The notes beneath the pieces are model-generated. The model was not told where the DNA came from, did not search any database, and was given only the letters and a program-made list of their open reading frames with translations. Shown piece by piece: positions 1 to 9,848 of a stretch of DNA of 64,000 nucleotides; the first letter of the stretch is position 1; every line of letters starts with the position of its first letter. The position numbers were made by a program, and so were the translations under genes. Origin of the DNA: Pogostemon cablin (Eukaryota > Streptophyta > Magnoliopsida > Lamiales > Lamiaceae); the NCBI GenBank assembly GCA_023678885.1, contig CM042970.1:6364355-6428354 (forward strand), in the 5' to 3' direction.

Positions 1-270
1 AAACAGCATCGGCTCATCAACCTGCTGATACAAGCCCCTAATATCCATATCATCCTTCACCTTATGTTTTGTTATACAACCATCGATGTCCACAAATGTG
101 TGTATAACATATTTAAAATGATTCAAATCGGTGCAAACTAAACTGTGCACATGCCCAATAATAAAATCCAACGTCAGCTGATCTGAATTTAAAACTAAGC
201 TCGTGTGTTGGCCACGTACATACTCTAAACCTTGCCACCAGCCGCCCCACCATATAAAAAAATTTCTCAT
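1..270 (-). CDS. N-terminal part of a Mutator-like (MULE) transposase, runs off the window
   Basis: An open frame of 90 codons starts with ATG at 270 and continues past position 1. It reads an aromatic/glycine-rich start (FFIWWGGWW), then EYVRGQ, a stretch with SDQLTLDFIIGHV, and an acidic KVKDDMDIRGLY segment. This order (GG-W, YV-G, a D-L-L stretch, then DDMD) resembles the N-terminal region that precedes the DNA-binding domain in plant MuDR-type transposases. No zinc finger or DDE domain is in view because the gene is cut by the window edge. A possible splice donor near 1527 (minus strand) suggests a 5' leader exon separated from this exon by the repeat-rich stretch between. The family call is by recall and is moderate; it could be a decayed copy. 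Confidence 0.5.
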   Translation of the reverse strand, partial: MRNFFIWWGGWWQGLEYVRGQHTSLVLNSDQLTLDFIIGHVHSLVCTDLNHFKYVIHTFVDIDGCITKHKVKDDMDIRGLYQQVDEPMLF

Positions 271-433
271 TTCCAATCCAAGGCCTAAACCTTTCAACAA
301 AAGGACAATTAATTGTTATATTGACACAGGATTCATTAAAGTATTTTTCTGATATGCCAATTTAGTAGGTACACACAAATTAAGTATTAAATTATCAAGC
401 ACACATGCAAGTTAAACATTAAGTCGTACGTAC
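271..433. other. Non-coding stretch between transposase start and repeat array
   Basis: AT-rich sequence upstream of the minus-strand ATG at 270. Probably leader or intron of the MULE; no other feature seen. Confidence 0.3.
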
Positions 434-1400
434 GCGGACAAGCTCAATTAAGGTCCATAAATCGATGAACAAGTCTATTATACTAAAAAAATAATGACTT
501 ACATGCTGAATTTTGCTCAAACTTGACGGACATGCTCAGGTAGCCAAATATAATTGGAGGACATGATATAATATGCTTAAAAAATGGCCAAACATGCTCA
601 ATTATGCATTAAAAATCGGCGGACATGTTCAAAAACCAGTAACATTTCGGCGGACATGCTCAATTAGGGTCAAATAATCAGTTCACATGCCCAATTACGG
701 TGGAAAAATCGGCGGACATAATCTATTACGCCCAAATAATCGGCGGACATGCTCAATTAGGGTGAAAATATCGGGGGACATGCTCACTTAGGAAGGAAAA
801 ATCGGCGGACAAGACCATTTCGGGTGAAAAAATCGACGGACATGATCAATTAGGGTCAAAACATCGGCGAACATGATAAATTAGGGTGAGAAAATCGACG
901 GACATGCTCATATAGGGTCAAATAGTAGGCAGACAGGGTCATATATGGTACAGATTCGGCGGACATGCGCAAATATTGTGAAATTATCGGCGGACAGGCT
1001 CATTTATGGTCAAATCATCGGCGTACATGCTCAATTTTCGGCGGACATGCTCAATTTTCTGCGGACAGGCTCTACTGGGCAACTACTTTTGGCGGACATG
1101 CTAAATTGGGCTACTAATTTCGGCGGACAAGCTGAATTACTGTCAAATAATAGGCGGACACACTCAATTAGGCCACAAAAATTGGCGGACATGGACGATA
1201 AGTCTCAAATAATGGGCGGACAAGCACAATTAACCATGCATATTAGCGGACAAGTCTACGATGAGTGTGTGTAGTGGTATTCATGCATATTACATGCATA
1301 CTTCACCATTTTCCTCGGCGGACAAGCATATTACATGCATACTTCACAATTTTCTTTGGCGGCCATGGATATATATAACCATTTCTCTCAGCGGACATGT
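434..1400. repeat. Degenerate ~34-bp tandem repeat (GGCGGACATGCTCAATTAGG-type)
   Basis: About 25 imperfect units share a core close to CGGCGGACATGCTCAATTA followed by GGGT(C/G)AAAAAATC-like spacer. Spacing is mostly 30-37 bp and sometimes shorter (near 1040-1070). The long open frame 945-1274 is a by-product of the periodicity and is not a gene. The array lies directly upstream of the MULE transposase fragment, so it is probably part of that element. Confidence 0.85.
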
Positions 1401-1990
1401 ATTTTTAAAACCCTAAAGCCCTAAAAACCCTAAAACATTAAAAATCTTGCGACCTTTAAATAAATTAACAGCAGCATTGAAAGAAAGCAATAAATAAAAT
1501 ACAATGCAAACAACGTTCGTATCTTACCTTTGGCTCTAACTATGGATCCGTCGACGACAAAAACGGTGGGTAAATAGGGGAGTCGATCACCTTTTTATGC
1601 TCCAATAATTTGTGGATACAGAGGAATGAAGTTTGAATCCACTGTGCCCAATTTTTTTGTTTGTTAGTGGTGAAGTTATTTGGTTGGTGGGGATAATTGA
1701 GAGTTTAATGTGACAAGAATTTACATAAATGAACTGATTGTGAACACAATGCCTTAATTTTCACCCCATTTAATGAAGTGTGTTTGAGTGGAGTGGTAGA
1801 TAGTTAATTTTGCATGTGTTTAATCACCTAATTACTGCATGTGTTAATTAATAAAAAACATATTATAATCTAACAATTTAAGGAATTTAAAAATTAAATT
1901 TCGTGAATTTTAAATTGTAGGTGTGCGCTTAAAATTTGGCTTTTTCACTTCATTCAGCTTGTCCGCCGAATTAGGGGTTATATTTTAATA
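1401..1990 (-). other. Presumed MULE 5' leader and outer end
   Basis: Contains CCCTAAA-like motifs near 1408-1435, a minus-strand splice-donor-like AAAG/GTAAGA near 1527, and at 1954-1978 an inverted copy of the array core (CTTGTCCGCCGAATTAGG). The inverted copy may mark the terminal inverted repeat from which the array units derive. No TSD could be paired because the other end is outside the window. Confidence 0.35.
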
Positions 1991-2280
1991 GATTTATTTA
2001 TTTCTTCTTTAATTAATGTGTCACCCCTAAATAATCAACATATTCCCTGACACATCAATTTTGCATGCAACTTTAGTTGTCAACTCATTCCCAATACAAA
2101 AAGGTGGACCATCCTTGAGGGTATTCATGACATTGCATGTATTTTTAGTGCAATTTAGATGTATTAGAAAAGGTAGGACAAAAAAGATGTTGACTTCCCC
2201 ATATAGGCAAATTGTGGTATTTCCCTTCCATTTTCAAAAAATCAGCAGCAAATAAATAAAGCATGCAATTAATCAAACTA
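1991..2280. other. Short intergenic or intronic stretch
   Basis: AT-rich DNA between the presumed MULE end and the kinase exon. If the kinase was once split normally, this is the start of its first intron. The donor position reads GC (GAAG/GCTAGT) instead of GT. Confidence 0.3.
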
Positions 2281-2947
2281 GCCTTCCTCGATGAAAACAG
2301 AGAGCCCAAATCAGTGGCCTTCAATGGCGAATCATCATCTCTGCTGACCATCAAGAAATTCTCTGGCTTCAAATCCCGATGTATCACTCCCATGAAATGG
2401 CAGACATGAACCACATTCACGATCTGTCTCCCAATTCTCGCAGCCTCCTTTTCTGAATAACTTCCTCTCTGAGTAATTCTGTCGAACAGTTCGCGTCCAT
2501 TGCACAGCTCCATCACCAAATGCAGGTTCCTCTTATCCTCATACGCCCCTTTGAATTCCACAATGTTGGGCTGCCCTGTTAGGTGTTGGAGGATCATGAT
2601 CTCCCTCCTCACTTCCTGTATGTCCTTCTCCGTCACCAATTTTCTCCTCGAGATGGATTTGCAGGCGAATTTGTAACCGGTGGATTTCTCTGTGCACAGA
2701 TACGTGATTCCGAACTGCCCTCTGCCCAGTTCTTTGTCGAGATCGTAGAGTGTGGTTATGTCGACGTAAGGTTTCCCGAGAATGAGGCCGATGGTGGGGG
2801 GCGTTGGAGCGGCCGTGAGTACTGGGGAGGCGGCGGCGGCGGGGGGTAGTAGATTGGGTAGTGAGGATGAGGTGGAGAGTCGGAAGGGGAGGATGATGAT
2901 ATTGGAATGTCCCGATGTCTTCTAAATTTCGAGAAGCAGAATCCCAT
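2281..2947 (-). pseudogene. Calcium-dependent protein kinase (CDPK) exon 1, frameshifted
   Basis: The minus strand starts at 2947 with MGFCFSKFRR, the N-myristoylation/palmitoylation start typical of CDPKs, followed by a Pro-rich variable region. After a frame change in the C-rich run near 2840-2850 it continues through the glycine loop (LGRGQFG), VAIK-like lysine (FACKS), an RREIMILQHL helix and the catalytic loop HRDLKPEN. Near 2309 one base is missing inside DFG (it reads ATDLG and shifts), so SVFIEEG is found only in the next frame. Homology stops at about 2281, the usual place for the first CDPK intron. The autoinhibitory and EF-hand parts are absent from the window. GRELFD replaces the usual GGELFD. 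Two independent shifts plus diverged residues argue for a pseudogene; a sequencing error at either homopolymer is the alternative. Confidence 0.8.
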
Positions 2948-3008
2948 TTTGGAAAGTAGATAAATGTTTGTGTGTGAGAGAGAAAGAGAGGGATTGAATG
3001 TTTGAGTG
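2948..3008 (-). other. CT-rich 5' leader of the CDPK pseudogene
   Basis: On the minus strand this is CT/AC-rich (CTCTCTTTCTCTCTCACAC), the usual look of a plant 5' UTR directly before the ATG at 2947. The leader is interrupted upstream by the solo LTR. Confidence 0.5.
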
Positions 3009-3013
3009 AGAGA

Positions 3014-3470
3014 TGTTGGAAATTAATCCATGAACCCTTAACCCTATTATGATAAACTGAGATCAAGCTGTAAAGCGGAAGCGTACCTGATCCAATGAGT
3101 CTCTAGGCGGAACACGAACTCGGGATCAGTGGTTGTATGGCCTTCCTCAACTAAGCCTCCTTATTCCTTATGGGGACCGTAGTAATCCCTCCCGATGGGG
3201 AGAAGGGAAGACCATGTGCGGCTTAGTATATTGGGGACCATAACCTGGGAGCCTTTATATACTACTTGACTAGACCACCCATAATCACCTAATCATGTAG
3301 TATTGGGTATCTACTCAATAAGCCCATATCATTTATTATTATAGCTCATGGACATTTAACCTTAATTGGATCACTTAATTAAGTCCATAATATAATTGAA
3401 TAGCTAATATAATTGTATAATAATATATTGCCCATAATTAGATTATAATGGAAATTAATAATTTCCAACA
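3014..3470 (+). mobile_element. Solo LTR (457 bp) with 5-bp TSD
   Basis: Starts TGTTGGAAATTA and ends TAATTTCCAACA, a perfect 12-bp inverted end with TG...CA termini. It is flanked by AGAGA on both sides (3009-3013 and 3471-3475). A TATA-like TTTATATAC occurs near 3257 on the plus strand, so the LTR is probably in plus orientation. No internal domain accompanies it, so this is a solo LTR left by LTR-LTR recombination. It sits in the leader/promoter of the CDPK pseudogene. Superfamily not decided. Confidence 0.88.
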
Positions 3471-3561
3471 AGAGAGACTGAAAGAGTTTCTTGGAGATGT
3501 GATGTGAATGATGTTGAGCTGGGGGAAGGTTTTGCAGCTGATGTTATTATAGATTGAAACT

Positions 3562-3612
3562 GGGGGTGGGGGTGGGGGTGGGGATGGGGATGGGGATGGG
3601 GGTGGGGGTGGG
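3562..3612 (+). repeat. G-rich (GGGGGT/GGGGAT)n microsatellite
   Basis: Eight or more runs of four to five G separated by T or AT. The plus strand is a strong G-quadruplex candidate. The opposite strand gives the His-Pro repeat seen in a spurious frame. Confidence 0.85.
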
Positions 3613-4309
3613 ATTTACTTTTGGAGGTGCTTTGCTTTGGTGTTTGGGTGTTTTTGTTGGCAACTCTTGTCATTCTGCAGTTAGAAGGAAACACATATTC
3701 TAATTCAGTTTCTTTCTTTAAAGAATATCCAACCCAGTTTAGTTACTTCTTTATCATTTACAATTGCTATTTTATTAACTAGAGGATTACTGCTTTATCA
3801 TTTCCAATTTCAGTGCAATGCTTGCATGTAGTTTGCTTGTTGGAACTTGGGAGTGATAATTAATTAGTTGGATTAAATCCACATCGAATTTTCTGCATCA
3901 TTTTACGTATATTATTTTCTGTATCACACGTTAAGTGATTGACACATAAGAGAGGAAAGAAATTCAATCATTGCTCCTGGAGTTTAAAGCTTTTCTATTT
4001 ATGTTATAGTTTTTCTTTCTCCTATGTATTGTCCATCCAAGATGTGGAATATATGATGGTGTACCAAAATGACACAAAAAATTCGAAGTAGATTAAATCC
4101 ACATGTCATCCTTATTTTCTTAGTTTGTTTTTATTTTGAAAATTAAGTTTTAATTTTCAAAATTTATACCAGATTTTTTATACTACCCATATCTACAAAC
4201 TCTATTAATCCATAATAACTCTACAATTTATTATGCCATCTCTTTTCTCAATTAGTATCTTTCTCTCTTTTTTTTACATTAACTAATACACTTTAGTATA
4301 TATTTTCAG
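3613..4309. other. AT-rich intergenic DNA
   Basis: No coding signal or repeat structure recognised. Confidence 0.4.
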
Positions 4310-4543
4310 GCACATATTATATATTGATTATACATTGATTAACATAAAATTAAAACATATATATTTATAAAATAAACAAACATAGGAGTATAATATTAGG
4401 CAAACACTTGTGTGAGACGGATGAAAAGTAATAATATGTGCAAGTGTTTGTCCAATGTTATACTTCTATGTTTGTTTATTTTTTAAATATATGTTTTAAT
4501 TTTATGTTAATCAATGAATGTATAATCAATGTATAATATGTGC
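4310..4543. mobile_element. Long-hairpin MITE (foldback, 234 bp)
   Basis: The left arm starting GCACATATTATATATTGATT is matched by the reverse complement of the right arm ending CAATGTATAATATGTGC. The pairing continues for about 100 bp on each side, leaving a short loop near 4415-4435. Such near-complete palindromes are typical of MITEs. No clear TSD was read. Confidence 0.7.
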
Positions 4544-4639
4544 ATTACAAAGGAAATGTAACTCTTTTTGCGGGAAGGAGAGAGTAAATTAATAATACTT
4601 GATCCATAAAAAGTGCTCACTATTTTCTTCCGAAAATAT

Positions 4640-5860
4640 GAATCTCACCTTCAAGTATAAGGGATCAATGACAATGAGTGTGATCAAGTCGAATGTCGAA
4701 CCCACGAGATAGTTTAGACCTACGAATTAATTCTTGCGACGTTTCAATGTAAGATAGATTCCGGGGTTGTTTTAGGAGACAAATAATTAAAACTAATAAA
4801 ATTGAAAATTAAACTAATGCAAAAGAAATAAATCACGCAGAGAAAACTTTCAAGAATTCATGGATAGAGAACTGGTAATGCTAAGGCAAGCCAATTTAGC
4901 TATGTACTCCTTTCGTCCCATACTTATCTGCACCATTCATTTGTAATTTACAAAGGAATGATACAAATAACTATGGGACAGAGGGAGTAATAGATTATTA
5001 TAAACTCAAATTAATTACCTACAAATATTTATAGGAGGATTACTAAGCCTAGTTAGATCACTATGATCAATTGAGATCTAACACTTATAATGAACTGGAA
5101 ATCCTATAATCGATTAGAAATTAATTCTCACCTCCTCTATAGGTACTTGCACTATTAAGGTTTTCCCTTTCTTGGGTACTATAGATTATTAATCTTATGT
5201 CTTCTTACCAATTACCTTATAATAATATTTTATCAAGTAATTAAGATTCCAAATTGATTGTCTTGCTGTCTTAAGTTATATTGATCAATCCCCTAAGACT
5301 GTCACATGAAGCAACAACTATCATGCATAAAAAGATTATTCTATTAACTATCCAATTAGAGCTATCATCCATAAATAAATTAATCAAAACTCAAAACATA
5401 ATAATTAGTAGTCTCAAAATCTCTTCTCTAATAAGGAAATAAACATTCTACAGTATAAGAAGTCCAAATCTAGGGCAATCAAATCGTATAGTCAAAACTG
5501 TTTAAAGCCCTAACATTACCAACAGAAAACGTAGCCAATGAATTTACGAGAGCAAATCCCAAAGATATAACTAACCCCAACTATTGTTCTAAAAGCATAA
5601 AGAAAAATAACTGAAAAGTAAAGAACCCTTGGATAGGACTCTGACTCTTCGACCACTGTTTTCGTCAGGATCTCCATCTCCAATCCAAGTAACAACTCTT
5701 AATCTCTCTTTCCGGTGGTGTGGATGGATGGGTGTGAGTGATGGTGGAATTAGGACACTATGATGAAGAGTGGATTTTGGCGTGTCTTATGATGTTGTGT
5801 CTTGGAGTGGAATAAGAACTGGTCTTTTTATAATTCATGTGCCATGCCTGGGCCAAAATA
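4640..5860. repeat. Candidate dispersed repeat, type resembling the window's right end
   Basis: Contains the motif TCGAACCCACGAG followed by long AT-rich text with lists of short conserved words. The same style, with TCGAACCCGAGGG, returns at 63230-64000. I believe both belong to a class of dispersed plant repeat associated with LTR elements, but no ends or coding domain were found. A small Stowaway MITE is nested at 4907-4987. Confidence 0.3.
4907..4987. mobile_element. Stowaway-like MITE (81 bp)
   Basis: TA-flanked; left end CTCCTTTCGTCCCATA pairs with right end TATGGGACAGAGGGAG. The arms fold into a hairpin around TTGTAATTTACAAAGG. Confidence 0.75.
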
Positions 5861-6200
5861 AGTGACTTGGCGTGAAAGCATGCATTTCACGGTACCGAGC
5901 GTGGTACTCGATACCTCGCTCGGTGGAGCATTCACGCTCGGTAATGACCGAGTGTGAAATTGACGACAACTCCTCCTTTCCTTGGCTTGCTCGGCGGCCA
6001 CTCATCGGCGAGTGTGAAGACTCGGTAATGAACGGGCATCACGATGACCTTGGCTTCCATCTTCCAAAAGGCACGAACAACGGCGAGCGCCATCGCTCGG
6101 ATGCTATCGGGAAGCGGAAAGGTCTGCTCGCTGGTTAGCGCCACGCTTGGTGACTACCGAGTGTGTCCTTCTTCGAGTGTTCCAGCTCCGTTCTCATTCC
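5861..6200. other. GC-richer island with repeated CGCTCGG/ACCGAGTGTG words
   Basis: A short compositional island in AT-rich DNA. Words such as GCTCGGT and CGAGTGTGA recur in both orientations (5898, 5926, 5945, 6005, 6160). Overlapping open frames exist on both strands, none with a recognisable domain, so I do not call a gene. Confidence 0.35.
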
Positions 6201-7209
6201 TTGATAGTTTTATCTTTTTTTTTTCTTGTGAAAAACTCAACAAAATATCTTTTGAGATTCTTTTTATCAATAACATTCGAAGTATTAATATTTGTGCAAA
6301 TAATAGCTTTTAACACATTTAAGGAGATATCAAATCGAACAAAAAAATATATAAATTTTCACTCTCATAAAAAAAGTAAATAATTTCATGAGCAATTCGT
6401 TAATATAAATAAATAAAAATTAATAATATTTTTAATAAAAAAATAACAGCATCCTCAATTAAAAATAATAATTAATTAATTTTGAAATTAAAAAAAACGG
6501 TCTTAGTGTGAATTCGATCTAATACAAATGTGACTCATAACAATATGAAATCTCAACCACGGATTTAATGTTTTTTTCGTGAAAAAATAGAAAAGAGTTG
6601 TATAATTGGAAACTAAGTTTTAAATAGATTAATTTAGTGAAAAACAATTTCACATAAATGTGTACTTGATAAGTTTGCATTTCAAATAAAATTAATAAGT
6701 AACATTGGGAAGTAGTCCCATATGTAATAAATATTGTTAGGGGTGTAATAGATTAGCAAAGAAAATAAGATTTTTATGAGAGAGATAAAATATGATAAAC
6801 TGTTATTTCATTAATAAAATGTGATAATGATGCAATGAACTATTTTATTGAAGAGGTGAATTTTACCATTTTAATTTGTCATAATGTAAATGATGTATTT
6901 CTTTTTTTAATAAATGAGACTCACACCAAATACATTTAATATATTTTTATGAGGCTCATACACAATATTAATACAACTAGACGAATAAAATATTATAAAG
7001 TGATATTCAATTAATAAAATGTGACAATGACACAATAAACTATTCCTTCAGTCCATTCGAAAGAGGTGCATTTTGTCATTTTAATCTGTCACAATACAAA
7101 TGATACATTTCTCTTTTTAATAAATGAGACTCACACAAAATAATTAATATATCTTCATGGGGCCTACACATAATACTAATACAACTACTCACTATACATT
7201 AAAATAGTA
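6201..7209. repeat. AT-rich DNA with a ~185-bp tandem duplication (about 6794-6980 and 6991-7190)
   Basis: Two diverged copies share the same order of words: AATAAAATGTGA, CATTTTAATNTGTCA, TTAATAAATGAGACTCACAC and TAATACAACTA. The words match the interior of the Stowaway-like MITEs in this window, so this looks like a duplicated MITE remnant. The rest shows nothing. Confidence 0.5.
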
Positions 7210-7464
7210 CTCCATCCGTCCCAACTTCAACTTCACACTTTTCGTTTTGGTCTGTCTCAAATTCAACTTCACACTTCCACAAAAAGAAAATCAATTAATT
7301 AATATCCCTCTAATATACTTTAATTTCAAATTTGTCATCACCTTTTTAACACAAATAACATACTTTATCATTTATTTATTATTTAAAAATATCATGCTAC
7401 TCCCAAAAGTAAGTCAATAACTTTTCTTAAACTCCTAATGTGAACTTGAATTTGGGACGGAGAG
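7210..7464. mobile_element. Stowaway-like MITE
   Basis: TA, then CTCCATCCGTCCCAACTTCA at the left; TTTGGGACGGAGAG, then TA at the right. Confidence 0.75.
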
Positions 7465-7674
7465 TATTATATTCTCTCTTAATCAATACATTAAATATTA
7501 TATCCATTACTTTGATGCATTAAATGCTTCCCTTTTAATGGGACAATGAGAGTATTTCATATTAAATGCATTTTAAAAAAAAAGTGATAACATTTTAAAT
7601 AAAATATGATAACTAGTTATGTGTAAATTATTATCTTACTAGAGACACAAATTGTTACACAAGGATTGCTACTA

Positions 7675-7900
7675 CTCCCCCGTCTCACCCAAAGAGTTCA
7701 TTTTTGTCATTTTGATCGTCCCACCCAAAGAGTCCCCTTTAATTTTTTACATATATGGGACCCACACACCCCCTCTAATACAATTAAAATATGGGGTCCA
7801 CACTTCCATTAATGCAACTACCTACTACACATTAAATAATAATATTCCTTAATTCACGTGCCAAAAAGTAAATACAACCCTTTGGACGGGATTGAGGGAG
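7675..7900. mobile_element. Stowaway-like MITE
   Basis: Left CTCCCCCGTCTCACCCAAAG; right CCTTTGGACGGGATTGAGGGAG; TA on both sides. Confidence 0.75.
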
Positions 7901-8911
7901 TACTTTTTATTAAAAACCGAAAGCATGTCTATGAGAGAAAAAAACGAGTTTCACAAATTTTCGATTGGTTATCAAGTTAATTCAGAAACCTTGCTTTTCA
8001 AACACTTTAAAATATCTACATCACATTCACACATAGTTCTTATTCAGAAATAAATCCAATTCTATTTTTTAATTCCCATTATCGCCATAGTCTATTTTAA
8101 GTTTTTTTTTCTTTTTTTAACTTAGCTTTTCTCACAAAAGATTTAAAAATAATTCACAATATGAAACACTAGTTAAACTATAGCTCAAAAGACTACCACT
8201 TCTACTTGCACTTTATTTTTTATTTTTTATTTTTTCATATTTTTGTTGGTATTCTTTGAATCTCATCATTAAGTTCTTCCTTCAAATCATGTGACAAACT
8301 TTTCACCTTTTCCATGCCAATAAATAAATATCATGCAAAGAATAATTAATAGTTTATAAAACTAATCATGTGCATCAACAACATTAACCTCAAAAATCAG
8401 ATTGTTCATTTTTTCTAATCCCTAAATACTCATCAAATTTCAAATTAATTCATTGCTAAAGCCAAAATTTTGAATAAAAGTACATCATGACCTTTCATTA
8501 ACTCAACAAGCCGTTCAATTCACTAATTTCATCAAAGAACCTGCAAGAAGTGACATATATTAGAGAAACAAAAATACACCTCATGTCATTAAAAGGTTCC
8601 AACTTTCAATAAATCTAAAATTTACTCCACTACTACGTTGCTCATAATCTATACACTTGTTGTAAGCCTAAAAAAGTTACACAACATATTATATGCACAA
8701 GTTGTATGAATTTAGTATTTCTTAAAAAATAAAATAAAATAAAAATCTAGATGTAACTAGACCCCAACCAAGTAAAATTACATTTAATTCGGACTAGACC
8801 CAAACCCAGATTGCATAAAATAGTAAATAATACGACTATAAAGCATTAACTGTATAAGATAAAGTATTATATACTGTGATTCTGTGAAGATATGAATTTT
8901 GTGAAGAATTA
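7901..8911. other. AT-rich intergenic DNA
   Basis: No coding signal or repeat end recognised over about 1 kb. Confidence 0.4.
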
Positions 8912-9138
8912 ATCCCTCTGTCCCGACGTAAGATGATCATTTATTTTTTTGCACATAGATTAAGGAGTATCATTTTTTAATATGTAGTCGGTAGTTGTAT
9001 TAGTGAGAGTGTGGATCCCATATTTTAATTGTATTAGAGGTGGTGCGTGGGTCTCATGTGTGTAAAAAAGAAAATAAAATTCTTAGATGGAACGGCCAAA
9101 ATGAAAAAATGACTCTCTTAAACCTGAGACGGAGGGAG
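8912..9138. mobile_element. Stowaway-like MITE
   Basis: Left TCCCTCTGTCCCGACG; right CCTGAGACGGAGGGAG followed by TA. Interior has the shared TTTTTTGCACATAGATTAAG word. Confidence 0.7.
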
Positions 9139-9848
9139 TATATCATTATGCAAAGGATAGTCTCGAGTGAGAAAATTAGTATGATTGTTATGTAATTAAA
9201 ATATATTTATTAATTGTTAAAATATTTTTTTTATAGTATAAAGAATAATATGTAAAAAAAACTTTAATAATAGATGGACTCATATTGCATGTACTCGCCT
9301 CAAGGAGAGTATTTTTATCTATTTTAAAAAATATAAGGATAAAAAGATCTCTAAAATTCAATGTATTGGTGGGGCCTACATCAATCGTTGACTTGAGAAG
9401 AGTACCATCCTTCATGGTTAGATTTAAAAATAGTTAGTTTGAGATGTACATGAATGAAGCTGCATGGGTCCATATGAAACAGTGACCATGGAAAGTGCTT
9501 ACTTTGTTGCAGTAACAAACGCATACATACACTGGATACAACAACACATGGTTTGACGATCAAGATTAAATAAACAAAAGGAACACACAAAGTTAATACT
9601 GATGCCAAACGAACTTAAGAGCACCACCACCATTTCTGTCACTTTTCACAAGGTCCGGATGACATCGGTGTTATCTCATGTGTTATACTGTTGGAGAAGT
9701 CGCACGTAGAAACCTGAGACCCTTTAAGGGGAGTCTTTATATTCTTCCCTTCTTCTATGTCTCACTTATATAAAGAGTGACACAAAAGATGTAATATCCG
9801 TCGCGCATTAGGACATTTTTCACAAGGAAAAACAATTAGGATTAGGAT
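9139..9848. other. Downstream flank of the nucleoredoxin gene
   Basis: Contains the 3' UTR side of the minus-strand gene; an AATAAA-like signal would be the TTTATT-type words near 9567. The exact polyadenylation site cannot be read. No other gene seen. Confidence 0.4.

Noticed and set aside
945..1274. 109-codon plus-strand frame
   Set aside because: Lies wholly in the ~34-bp repeat array; the peptide is a translated repeat.
434..1400. CRISPR-like spaced repeats
   Set aside because: Plant nuclear context, units are degenerate and lack unique equal-length spacers; a minisatellite explains them.
3455..3694. Minus-strand frame with His-Pro repeats
   Set aside because: Produced by the G-rich microsatellite and overlaps the solo LTR end; no domain.
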